Shown: positions 12,213-23,591 of the stretch, one piece after another
How positions within the stretch are numbered: position 1 is the stretch's first letter
Layout: each line of letters opens with the position of its first letter
Assembly: GCA_011009095.1 (NCBI GenBank)
Contig: VTPC01005831.1
Coordinates: forward strand, 22,704 to 86,703
DNA: 64,000 nt
DNA from: Ignelater luminosus
Taxonomy: Eukaryota > Arthropoda > Insecta > Coleoptera > Elateridae
Reading direction: 5' to 3'
Notes under the pieces: generated by a model
Database searches by the model: none
What the model was told of the DNA's origin: nothing
Seen by the model: the letters and a program-made list of their open reading frames with translations, nothing else
Translations under genes and position numbers: made by a program

Positions 12213-13399
12213 ATAGAAAGAAATATTACTGTCTCAAGGTCTCATTCTAGATTATTCTAATCAAACAAATAAGAAAAAATTAGTTTAGGATAGAAGAATT
12301 TAATTAAGATAGGATATTAGAAAAGTATAGTTTGAGAGGCACTGCATAAATCAACAGATCTCCCACCCTAACCAACAACCACCCCTACCTGCCCCTACCT
12401 GTAGGTATACCCTTAAAGTAGGCTTACTGTTTTGCGGACTTTCCTTTCTAGCCCCTGCGCCCAGTCTGCGTGGTCAATATATGGTTCGTACTATCCTTTA
12501 CTATCTATACACGTGGTGCATGTGGATTTATATTGTTTTGTTCCTATTAGTTAAAATAGCAGTAATGTAAGCGTGCAATTAGTTATTACTAGATAGATTA
12601 TTGGAGATTGTTTAGCAAAAACGTTATAATAATTTATAGCATAATTAACTATTGCAATTCTTTATTAAACTCAAATAACCCAGGTAAAAAAATACATAAA
12701 TTTAAAAATTTTGTACAATCAATTGTATTTTATATTTAGGCAATTTAGGTGAATATTCACTATTAACTTTAAGAAAATTTGCATTCCAATAAGTTAGTAT
12801 TTTTCCATAGAAAGGTCATATGCTTTAAAAAGAACATTTTTGCAATATAACGAAATGCACGCGGGTATACTGCGCACCCTACTTGCTACGTTACTTAACA
12901 ATAGAAGAAAAGGGTATTTCTTGCAAAAAGCCATTGGCGTGCGACATAACAGTAAAATTGAATAGGTATTATTATTATTATTACTGTCAAACTAAAATTG
13001 TCTTAAACAGCATATTTAAATTCTACTTTTTAGAACTTGTTTCAAATAGAACACCCTATATATACTATGTATACATTTATTAACTGCCGGACCAATAAAA
13101 TTTTAGTTTTATTAAAATAAACTGACTCATTTTTTATTTTCTATTCATATAAAACCAAATGTTATTTACTTCTACATTCTAAACTCGATTTCTTATCTTA
13201 TTAGTTTCATAAAATGTTGACATTTACCAAAAATTTCTTTATTATAATATTAAACAATCTCTGTTCCTTTCATGACAGTTATTTATTATCAGACTACATC
13301 ATATTTTATAAGTAACACAATTTTCTAATTTATGCAAAGCTTTTGGAGTAGAAGAATAGAAATACTTGTATATCTGCAAAGATCCAGACAAAATTCAGC

Positions 13400-16300
13400 A
13401 TGGAAAATAATCCTGAAGGTAATAAATAATGTAAAATAGCAAGACTTTTCATACAAACACAACTTATACATGTTTTTTTTGAAGAACTCCAAAAATCTCT
13501 GTTTTACTCTATGATGAGTAGCATAACAATAAATGATGAAACAGAAGAAAATAAGTTAATCGAGAAGAAAGAGCAGGAAGAAGCTGAAGATAATTCATAT
13601 GATACTGATTTGATCATCCTTGAAGAAAATGCAACCAAAACGCAAGTTAGTACTTGTACAATAGATACTTTTTAACTTCAATTATACATCTTTTGGACAT
13701 CAGACTTAAGCTCTGGCCCTTTGTTTTTAATTATAGATCCACAGATATTATAATAACTTTAATTTATGCACACATTTTAATTTCTGATTTAATATATCAC
13801 AATATTTCTTCATAGTATTAGGAAACAAATAGATCATCTATGTACAGAAATAACTCGTATATGAATATATAGTGTGCTGATTTATATTGGAGACATTTGT
13901 TTTGTTCTTCAACTGTTTTAAATTAAATTGTAAATTTTATCTATTAATTTCTTTCTGCTTCTGTATGATACTTACCATAATTTATTTTTTTTTTCAGTTC
14001 CATTCTTTATCTTTATTATTACTAGTGCCACATAATAATACTCAACCCACACCTCTTTAGTTTATTTGTTCATTAGTTGTGTGTTCTTCATTTTTATTTT
14101 TTACAAATACAGCCTTAGTTTGGTAGCCTTTTCTACACTCTAGACTTTTTATAAAATTTTTTCTTGGTTTCCCTGGTTTCCTTCTTATTTTGGTAGTTTT
14201 ACTTCTTTTCCCTGCACACTTTTTCCGCCTTATTCCTTGGTTGTTTATATCATTCTTAATTTTTGTTTGCTTACTTTTACCATTCTTTGTCTTGCACTTT
14301 TCTCTTCTAAACTGTCTTTACATTTTTTGCCAAACTATTCTTATCTTTCTTCTTTTGGTACTTCAACTAACTGTTCTTCTGCTGTTTCTTTAATTATACT
14401 TTCTTGATTCATTCATTCAATAAACTAAATTATTTTTTATTTATCCATATCTTAGAAAGATTAATGTTATTTACTTCTACATTCTAAACTCAATTTTATA
14501 TCTTACTGTTAGTTTTATTAAATGTTTTTATTTAAGATTAATGTTTTACTTTCCATTACAATTATTACCAAATAGCATATTTTATATAAGTAATACAAAC
14601 TTCTCAAGATTTTTAATTTATTATTAATAATACTTGTGTATTTACAAAAATCTAGACAAGATCCATCATAGAAGAGAATTCTGAAGATGTAGAAGGTAAT
14701 ATAATATAAAACTGCACGACTTTTCATACAAATGTAACTTATCTGTTTTTGTTTTGAAGAACTACACAAATCTCTTTTTTACTCCATGAGAAGAAGTATA
14801 ATAAGAAATAACGAAACAGAAGTGAATGACTTAGTTGATGGAATAGAACAGGAGGTAGAAGATACTTCAGACGATAGTGACTTTGTTTTCCTTGAAGAAA
14901 GTGAAACGAAAACACAAGTTAGTGCAATTGACTTAAGATATTTTATAATTTTAATTATACTCTGTTTATATCTGGGCATTGGACTTTGCTTTTAGTTTTA
15001 GGCCTGTAGATATTTATAATAACTTTAATCTAAGCACATATTTTGATTTAATATATCCCTGCATTTCTTTATAGGAAATAAACAGATCATTGTTGGATAA
15101 TAACGACTCATGTAAATACAATGTGAAATCCATCATGAAAACTAATCCTGGAAAAGTAGATGGTAAGTGGTAAGATTGGGAGTGTTTTATTACATAAGCA
15201 ATAAACTTTATTTGTGTTTTTATGAAGAACCAAGCAAATCCATACTAAAACATTCTGTTACAGATGATACAATAAAGAATAATGAAGAAAATGATATATT
15301 AACGAAGTCAAGTGATAGTTCAGATAGTAGTGATTTTGTTTTCCTTGAACATGATTCAGAAAGTGAAGCCAAAATTCAAGTTAGTATATCTTAATTTAAT
15401 TATATAGCACTTAAAATAGGTTTTTTTAATTTAAAATTTGAACTTCCTTTCAGAAAATACCTACCTTATCTTTCAGCAACAGTAATGAATTATTAGTTTT
15501 TAAAGATGATCACTTTGCTGAAGAAGAAAAAAGCAAATGCTCAAGCAATAAATCAAGAACAAAAACATCCATTGTTACTGATATGTAAGAAAACTATAAG
15601 AGTTTTTATTGTTAAATATTATAATTTTTTGATTTTTCCCAGTTCTCAGTCGTCAGATAAGGGTGAAAGAATTAAAAAGAAACAAAGCTATACAAAACAT
15701 CCTCATTTTCATTACCTATCAGCAACTGATGCTGAAGAATATTTAAAAAGCAAAAGTCAAGGTGACTATATTATACGACCATCTAGCAAAGATGCTAATC
15801 ATTTAACAATAACCTGGGTAGTTACTGATAACATATATCAAAGTATTGAAGTTAAAAAAGATAAAAGGTCCGAATATCTTCTACTGCCCGTTTGTTATTG
15901 GTTTCATGGGATGGAATATGAAGATATTGATGACATAATTGCTAAAAATGTTACGCCTATGGCAGCTTTTGCACTTGATCTGTTAAATAGTACATATTAC
16001 AAAACCATGGAGGGTGCCTTAGACAGAGAGGCAGAAGAATTTTTAAAAGAAGAAAAAGAAAAACATTGCATTGATACTTGCGTTATTAGTGCCAGCAGAG
16101 TAAGGAATTAATACCTAAATAGAATTTAATCAACTTACAATCTTTAAATTTTAGGATTACCCAGGGAAATTCTTTCTGTCATATCTTTCTCACAATCCGT
16201 ATAATCAGGAACCCATAACTGTTACTAAGTATGGTTATCAATTCAGAGATTATATGTTTCTTTCCATTAACGATTTAAATGAATGGCTTGATGTACGTTT

Positions 16301-17252
16301 TCAGCATTTCTTAAACTTGAAAACACATATGGTTGAAGCAGCCATTAATGGTAAGTGTATAAACAATTTCCTGTAATTGCAGGAGAAATAATTATTTGGA
16401 TTAAACATATTGTTATTCTGTACAACAGCTTTAACTTTTTTATTACTTGCTTGTATAACCCTTAATTTGTCTTTTTTCTATAAAACTTATTGTCTTTCAG
16501 TTTCTTTTTTTTAATAAATCTTTTAAGAATATACACAAAACATTAAATTATATAGCTCTAAAAAGTCAATTGTTTTAGGTCCCTTTAATAGTTTAACAGA
16601 AGAACTTAGACTGATAAGAGCCTACCTCAGACATGCTCTGTATCCAAAATTTCATAATCTATCATTTGTTAATGCTGAGAAATACCTGGCAGCTATGAAC
16701 CAAGGTGATTTTGTTATTCGACCATCTAGTAAAGGTATTACTTATACATCAATAACCTGGAAAGTAACAAAAAACATTTGTCAGCATGTTGATATAAGAA
16801 CAGAAAATAAATGTGATGATTTTGCTGTATGGATTGGTGAAGAGGCGTATGATGATTTAGATGATGTTATTAATAGATATATTAAGCCTATGGCTGAATA
16901 TGTACAAGAACTATTACATTTCAAGAATTATAGGGATATAGAGTGTAAGTTGCAACATACAGCAGAAGAGATTTTGAAAGAACAAAAGAAAGATCAAGAG
17001 TTCTGGTACATTATTAGTGCTACCAGAGTAAGTGTACAAATATACAAATTATTCAAGTTTGCATTAATCTTTCAATTTTAGGATTATCCTGGAAAATTTC
17101 TATTATCGTGTATGTATAAAAAGAGTTACCATCATGACTATATAACAGTTACACCACATGGTATTCGGTATAAGTCTAGTATGTGTGATTCTGTTAAAGC
17201 CCTAGATGCACATGTTAGAAAATCAATGGGATATGAAAGTATACTTTTATAG
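13400..17252 (+). CDS. SPT6-derived protein with two tandem-SH2 units (four SH2 domains), intact
   Basis: Exons: 13400-13418, 13485-13645, 14656-14695, 14760-14917, 15075-15162, 15228-15379, 15454-15584, 15643-16099, 16155-16350, 16579-17027, 17082-17252. All borders are GT/AG and phases match; the sum is 2022 nt, 673 residues. The N-terminal 200 residues hold three related acidic modules (K-S-L-F-Y-S start in two; ending DLIILEE, DFVFLEE, DFVFLEH). Then come two SPT6-type tandem-SH2 units, each with the phosphate-binding arginine kept (YIIRPSSKD, FVIRPSSKG). The exon break before D-Y-P-G-K in both units matches SPT6 exactly. The SPT6 helicase-like core, HhH, S1 and TP tail are absent. Inference: it may bind phosphorylated polymerase linker like SPT6, perhaps competing with it. 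An AATAAA lies at 17446-17451. The start codon is the best guess; expression is untested. Confidence 0.85.
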
Positions 17253-17510
17253 TAGTAGTGGTAGCTTTAATGTTAAATTTGAATCTTCATTCTTTCTGTT
17301 GATATTTTATATTTTTTATATACTTTTTTATAATTGTTATCTTTCTTAGTATTGATTTATTGAACACTACACTTCAGAATACTAGAGGTAGTGGTCAATA
17401 CTTGTTGATGAGATGTAATGCGTTTAATATGCCATGAACTTAAAGAATAAATAATTAAAATAAAGGCTTGCAATCAGATTATTTTATTTAATTACATACA
17501 AAACACTAAC

Positions 17511-17784
17511 TTAAACAGTACTAGAAAGACGTTGTTGTAAACGGTAATATTTTTCTTGCAATTCATGTTCTCGTTCATGTGATTTCACTACTGAAGGTAT
17601 TAAATATAATATGATAATTACAAGAACAACAATAACAATTGTCATTATCTTTGTTGTACAATTACATCTGCAAGTAACGGTGAAGTTTTTAAATATTTGT
17701 TATTTCCAATTATAAGAAACATGCTTACATAATACAAAAAGGACAAATGAGATGTGGGGTTGTGTCTATTATTGTATCATCCAT
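17511..17784 (-). CDS. Single-pass membrane microprotein, 70 residues (member 1)
   Basis: Minus-strand exons 17784-17729 and 17667-17511, with a 61-nt intron (GTAAGC donor, TTGCAG acceptor, phase 2). The product starts MDDTIIDTTPH, then a cysteine cluster CPFC and CNC around the splice junction, then about 22 hydrophobic residues, then a charged tail rich in E, K, Q and R (HEREHELQEKYY). Likely one membrane span with the cysteines at its N-terminal edge. Start codon follows directly on the stop of the neighbouring gene in the same frame (TAG-ATG). A reverse-strand AATAAA at 17483-17488 suits its 3' end, which therefore abuts or overlaps that of the SH2 gene. I know no named family for it. Confidence 0.7.
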
Positions 17785-18006
17785 CTACTTTATGGAAATA
17801 TAATTTGTAATGTTATCATTATCAGGATGTTGTACTTCAGGGGTAAAATGTATAACTGTAACAATTAATACTGAGATGACTAGCAAAAGACATGTTACAA
17901 AAGCAGTTACTCTACTCTCTGATGAACACGATCTACAAAATCAATATTATAATGTACGTTATTTTAAAGATACATATAAATTATACAAAATAGATTACTT
18001 GCACAT
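17785..18006 (-). CDS. Single-pass membrane microprotein, 51 residues (member 0)
   Basis: Minus-strand exons 18006-17999 (ATGTGCAA, eight bases) and 17932-17785, intron of 66 nt with GTAATC donor and TTTTGTAG acceptor, phase 2. The product begins MCKSCSSESR, has a hydrophobic segment (C-L-L-L-V-I-S-V-L-I-V), and ends in a polar tail with N-D-N-I-T-N-Y. The same plan (cysteines at the splice junction, one membrane span, polar tail) and the same intron phase as the adjoining member support common ancestry. It ends in TAG at 17787-17785 and the next base starts the ATG of member 1, so the two could be read from one mRNA. The very short first exon is the weakest part of the model. The tail is conserved in the decayed copy at 26.3 kb. 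Confidence 0.6.
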
Positions 18007-18010
18007 TCCT

Positions 18011-19465
18011 GTTATTTTATAAACTATTTCATGGTTTTCAAAAGAAATCAGTTGACACTATTGATACATTTACTGGCTTGCTAGATCTTCAATGACTGAA
18101 AAACAGTGAATGGTATACATCTGTAGTGTCCATTGGTGGCTCTTATAACAGTGCATGGCAGCATATAAGCATTAAGCATAATGTGAAATAATTAACAGTG
18201 ACAATTTGGTAATGAGAATTCAAAACATACCTATTTCTACATATAGAAAGATTAGAATTCACATGAGAATCAAACAAACAATCTTGGCTCTGTGGATCAA
18301 AGTTCTAACCAACTGAATTTAAGGGTCGTCCTTAAATTACATAATGCTTGAGGGCGTTATGCTGTGCTACAATGGGGCAAGGTTAACCACTACATAATTT
18401 ATTTATTGAGATATGGCCTTGGTTTGAATCTCCCATGTCTGTTAAACCTGATGTGGAGGGTGGTTGGGCACAGCATTAGGTAATTATTGAAGGGGGGATT
18501 CAATGTTTTGTATTGCATTACAAGGGTGAGGGAGGGTGTCAAAAATGAGCTAATATTTTATTACATAATTTAAGTATGAGAAAGATTTTGAGTTCCCATT
18601 TCTAATTCAATATTCATTTCCTCATTCTTCAAATTAGGGATCACGATCCAATTTATGATCTTCAGATTTCCTTCTAAACTTAGTATTAAGTTTGTATATT
18701 ACAAATATGACACAATTATTAGTTATTCATCTAGATTGTAATGCAAATCCTTGGTAGTTCGAGGCCTTTTTCAATTAATAGACATGCATTAGGTACATGT
18801 TTGTCAGGACATTTCAAAAAACTTTAGTTTATGCTTGGAGGGAGCACTGGCTATACCTAATTGGTTAGAACTTTGTTCCAGAGATCCAAGCTTACAAATT
18901 TGATTTCTATGTGAATCCTAATTTTTCTATATACAAGAAATCATAAGTAAAGCTTGAATTATATGCAAAGTGCGCTTCTTTATCTTTTGTTGATATATCC
19001 TTCAAAATGTTGAAATTACCCATTTAATTGTTTTCGAGAACTTTGAGACACAACAAGAAGTAAAACAGGTAATTCCAACATTTTGAATGAATGTATTGAA
19101 AGAGCTTTTATCGTGAGTATGGGTGCTATATGGGAAAGATTTTAAGTTCCCATTTCTAATTCAACATTAATTTCTTCGTTTAAAGTTATATAGTAACTTT
19201 AAATCAAAATTCTTGAAAATAGTTATTTAATATAATAAAAAATATGAAAACTGCCTAAGATACAAATTGTATTTCTATTCTTCAAATGATTTTTTCAAAA
19301 TAATATTTATTCTGTTACATATAGCATTTTGCTTTTTACAGAATTAATGTGGATATAACTTAAGCTTGAAATTACTGAGAAAGACTTAGAAGTCTAGGTA
19401 CTGCAAAGATTTACATAAAGCTTGTTACTTGTCTTGTTATTTATTTATTTAAGCATTAATAAATA
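18011..19465. other. Repeat-rich intergenic region with SINE-like pieces
   Basis: About 18230-18310 and 18850-18945 are inverted copies of each other; the plus-oriented copy shows TGGCTATACCTAATTGGTTAG followed by a weak box-B-like sequence, which suggests a tRNA-derived SINE. Near 18415-18440 GGTTTGAATCTCCC also resembles box B. A separate direct repeat containing AAGTTCCCATTTCTAATTC occurs near 18580 and 19143. No gene is visible. Confidence 0.35.
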
Positions 19466-20030
19466 CTTCCTCTGTCCCGCAATAAGTGAGCCATTTCTAT
19501 TTCTGTTAAAAATTATTATATCAAAAGGCACATTCTGTCCATGAAACAGGTTTTCTATCAAACTGTGAATAAAGTTGTTGCTGGAATTGACATTATTTGC
19601 AGTTAATGCCCATTTATGATCTGTTACATATTGAGAACATTCAGTGTTACACCAGCTTTGTTAACAATCTTTGTGGATAATTTATTTAAACATTCGCTTT
19701 TTTGTCGTCAGTCATGGCAAAACCAAATTTAAAGGATGAAACATGGTACGCTACATTGCATTTTCTTTTGTAAAACCATAAACAATACAGACTAAATGAA
19801 GGTACTGTAACGACGGCAGTTGCGTGATTTCAAACATCAAGAGCAACAATTAAACAAATTTCTTATTTACTCATATTACTTGTAATGTTAATCTATAAAT
19901 AATACTTGTAATTATATAATTTCTGAATTTTTGCATAATAAAGTGCTTTTTCTAAACTTAGATCAAATGGTTCACTTATTTTGGAATTTTACAAAGAGCT
20001 AATGACTTACTTATTGTGGGACAGAGGAAG
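19466..20030. mobile_element. Stowaway-like mariner MITE with remnant of transposase 5' end
   Basis: The ends are CTTCCTCTGTCCCGCAATAA and its inverse, preceded by TA on the left and followed by TG on the right (probable TA target site, mutated). The terminus closely resembles plant Stowaway/mariner ends. At 19714 an ATG opens a short frame (MAKPNLKDETW, then N-E-G-T-V, then F-Q-T-S-R-A-T-I-K) that looks like the helix-turn-helix start of a mariner transposase before stops intervene. The element is a deletion derivative of about 565 bp. Confidence 0.65.
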
Positions 20031-20925
20031 TGCAGTAACAAATGTGACAGTTTTGAAAGTGCAATATTCGCTTAGCCATAAGGCTTACACATTCCTGTAT
20101 AGCTGTAGAGCCTTCTAAACTAATAGGAAGAAATTATTACAGGAGAGAGTATTTTATTATATATCAATCTATGCTCTGACAGCTCTCCTAATGAGGGTAG
20201 CTGATATACTATGGTAGCTGTACAATAAAAAGCTAATTTTAGAATAAATAAGACTTAGCAGCTAACCATTTTGAGCAGATCAAGATTTTTAGGTTAGTTG
20301 GGTTTGATGGATAAATAATGAAAGCTTTTCTTATAAATATAGTCACTTATGCTTTAAGGAGTTTTGTAAGTGATTTGCTGGATTCTGTGAATCGGCTTTA
20401 AATTTTGAGATTTCTTACAAAACTCCATAAAGTGGTTTACAATCATTTCAAGACATAAAAATGTGAGAATGATTGCCAAATTCTACAACCAGGCTTCAGA
20501 GTGAAATTCTTTGTTTAGTTTTTAAGATTCTGTAATGTAATACATAATTATGTAAGTATTTAGTGGAGAGGGTTTAAAATCCCTATCATTATGGAAGTTT
20601 GGAAATAAAAAAATACAACTTGAATAGGTAACTTGGCATGGAAAACAAATTACTTACTGCATGTAGAAAGTTTAAGATCATAATATTTCAGTAAGGAAAT
20701 AAAATTGGACATAAGTTAATATAAACTTTTTACTTAAAATAGTCTCCCTATTATCAGATTTCATTTGCTACACATGTTGTGAATCACCCTATACAGATAT
20801 GCAAAGGATTTATTAAAAATGACATATGTATTGAAATAAGCATGTTTTATGTAAAACACATTTAATTTTCGTATTCAATCAGTTACGAAAACGCATATGT
20901 AATAAGTGATCATGTTCATATTCTG

Positions 20926-22117
20926 TAACGCCACAATCTTGGACTAATGTGCTGCCCATGAAGCTCATTCTTGGCAGTACACTATTGAAAAAGAAAAAAG
21001 GAAACATGAAAGGGAGTGGTAGGAAGAGTGAGAATAAATGAGTGTGCGAGGAAGAGCAAAAAAAATAGCCAAAGAGAAAGAGTTGAAAAAGATGGAATAA
21101 ACATAAAAAGGAACAAGGTGAAGTAATCGAGTTAAGTGTAGGTAAGAATGCAAGTCTTTGTAATTTAATACTTACTAGCAAATAATAATAATTTAGTGAT
21201 TTTAGTTAATGGTTTGAATAAGGGCTATACCTTTGGATAAGCCCTTGTAGTGACATAATGGTCACCAAAAAACAAAAAAAAAAGAGAGAAACACATACAA
21301 ACCAAATCTCTTTAATTATTTCTTAGATTACAAAAAGTTAAATATACAAAATATATTAATATAATTAGCCCATATAACTAAAAATTGTGGTTTACCAGAT
21401 ACTCTAAAGTGGCAGCTGCTACCGAAGAGTTTACAAAATCAAACTTTATACACCAAGTGGATTTATGATAGAATATTATAATTAACTATTTGCGTAGATT
21501 ATAAATTGTAATTATTACAAAACATACTATTTATCTAGCATATACCTAATTGATAGTAAAAATATACTAAAGATGTTTGGTTTTTCTAGTTTATTTCAAA
21601 CAGGAAGTGAACTAAATTTGTACTATCGATAAGCTTATCTGTTGGGCTGCCGTGTTTTGGAATTGCCTCTTCTCTGGGCTTAGCTTCCAGAAATTGGGAA
21701 GAAGTGTAGATAGATAGCTCTTTCTAAGTATTTAAACCTTGATTTACCCTCTTCTAAACACCTAAAATTTAGTGGCAAACAACGGGAACATTCATTAGCA
21801 ATGAAAGAAGATACTTTACAACTATTTCCTTTAACTTACTCCAAACCGTCAGGGTGTAAGAAGAAATGAAGGAAGTAATAATTGAATAAATCCTCCTCCA
21901 CAGGAGTTTTGTTCAGAAATTAAGAGACTTAATTTCACCGAACTACTTAATATGTTCATATACAATTATATTCCGACACTGTTGTGGGTAATTAATTCAA
22001 CCCAATACAATAATTGTACAATGAATTTTTCAATTGAACACCAACTGAGTGAAAACAGCAAAGAATTTTAAAGATGATTTTTAAAACATTTTATTCGTGG
22101 TAAAATATACAGTGTTT
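20926..22117. repeat. Duplicated non-coding segment (undisrupted copy)
   Basis: Matches 27820-28434 followed by 30528-31131. It includes the recognisable CAGCTGCTACCGAAGAGTTT block near 21415, a purine-rich tract near 20985-21130 and a single TGATAGAATAT at 21468-21478, which represents the empty site of the helicase insertion in the other copy. No gene is visible. Confidence 0.8.
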
Positions 22118-22233
22118 TCGCAAAGTACCTAGCGCTTTCATTCCTTAAAAATTCAGGAACGAACTTTTAGGAAAAACCCTCGGAGCGGTCGATTTTTATT
22201 TTTAAATGAGCATTTTTCAAACAGAAAATATTT

Positions 22234-22410
22234 ATACAGGGTGAGTCATGTACGAGATATGACATCATCGATATTTCTTTTTAATGGCAACCCCTATATT
22301 TTATTACGGAATTTAAAAGAGCACATCTTTTTACATGCAGTAAGTGAGTAAGATAATTATGGGTATAGGTCACATAAGAAGATTTTTGAAGAAAAACGAC
22401 CTTATACATA
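22234..22410. mobile_element. MITE terminus of the CAGGGTG type
   Basis: TACAGGGTGAGTCATGTACG opens a segment with no coding content. Similar TACAGGGTG or TATAGGGTG starts occur near 29916, 38170, 38813 and 57138, and an inverted one near 60385. I could not find the partner end for this copy. Confidence 0.3.
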
Positions 22411-23591
22411 GAAAGAAATATTATTGGCTGAAAGTCCCATTCTAGATTATTCTAATCAAAGAAAAAATAAGTTTAGAATACAAGAATTTTATTAAAAGAA
22501 TATTAGAATAGTACATTTTGAGAACCACTGTATAATACAACAGATCTCCCACTCTAACCAACAACCACCCCTACCTGCCCCTACCTGTAGGTATACCCTT
22601 AAAGTAGGCTTACTGTTTTGCGGGCTTTCCTTTCTAGCCCCTGCACCCAGTCTGCGTGGTCAATATACGGTTCGTACTATCCTTTACTATCTATACACGT
22701 GGTGCATGTGGATTTATATTGTTTTGTTCCTATTAGTTAAAATAGCAACAATGTAAGCGTGCGATTAGTTATTACTAGATAGATTATTGGAGATTGTTTA
22801 GCAAAAACTTTATAATAATTTATAGCATAATTAACTATTGCAATTCTTTATTAAACCTAAATAACCCAGGTAAGAAAATACATAAATTTAAAAATTTTGT
22901 ACAATCAATCGTATTTTATATTTAGGCAATTTAGGTGAATATTCACTATTAACTTTAGGAAAATTTGCATTCCAATAAGTTAGTATTTTTCCATAGAAAG
23001 GTCATATACTTTAAAAGGACATTTTTGCAATATAACGAAATACACGCATGTGTATTGCGCACCCTGCTTGTTATGTTATTTAACAATAGAAGAAAACGGT
23101 ATTTCTTGCAAAAAGCCATTGGCGTGCGACATAACAGCAAAATTGAATAGGTATTATTATTATTATTACTGTCAAACTAAAATTGCCTTAAACAGCATAT
23201 TTAAATTCTACTTTTTAGAACTTGTTTCAAATAGAACACCCTATATATATGTATACATAAATTAATTGCCAGACCAATAAAATTTCAGTTTTATTTAATA
23301 AACTGAATCATTTTTTATTTCCTATTCATATCACAGAGAAAACCAAATGTTATTTACTTTCTACATTCTAAACTCAATTTCTTATCTATTAGTTTCATAA
23401 AATGTTGACATTTACCAAAACTCTTTATTATAATATTAAACAATCTCTTTGTTCTTTCCATGACAATTATTTATTATCAGACTACCTACGTATTTTATAA
23501 GTAACACAAATTTCTAATTTATGCAAAGCTCTTGGAGTAGAAGAATAGAAATACTTGTATATCTGCAAAGATCCAGACAAGACTCAGCAGC

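Larger units (their letters stand above)
12213..18010. repeat. Segmental duplication, first unit (SH2 gene plus microprotein genes)
   Basis: Starting near GAAAGAAATATTA at 12216, the sequence aligns almost base by base with 22411 onward, including the upstream non-coding block (12360-13080 versus 22550-23260), all exons and introns of the SH2 gene and the start of the convergent microprotein genes. The second unit lacks part of 17160-17770 and has many indels. The first unit is the intact one. Confidence 0.85.

Noticed and set aside
14190..14393. Plus-strand hydrophobic open frame
   Set aside because: A product of T-rich sequence; no start context, splice partner or homology signal.
20879..21181. 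Minus-strand open frame rich in F, L and S
   Set aside because: It is the reverse of a purine-rich tract and the same tract at 27.9 kb differs by many indels; no sign of protein conservation.
20926..22020. Possible solo LTR (TGTAACGCC ... TTGTACA)
   Set aside because: The duplicated copy stays similar beyond the supposed end and starts at the same point without TG, so a segmental duplication explains it better.
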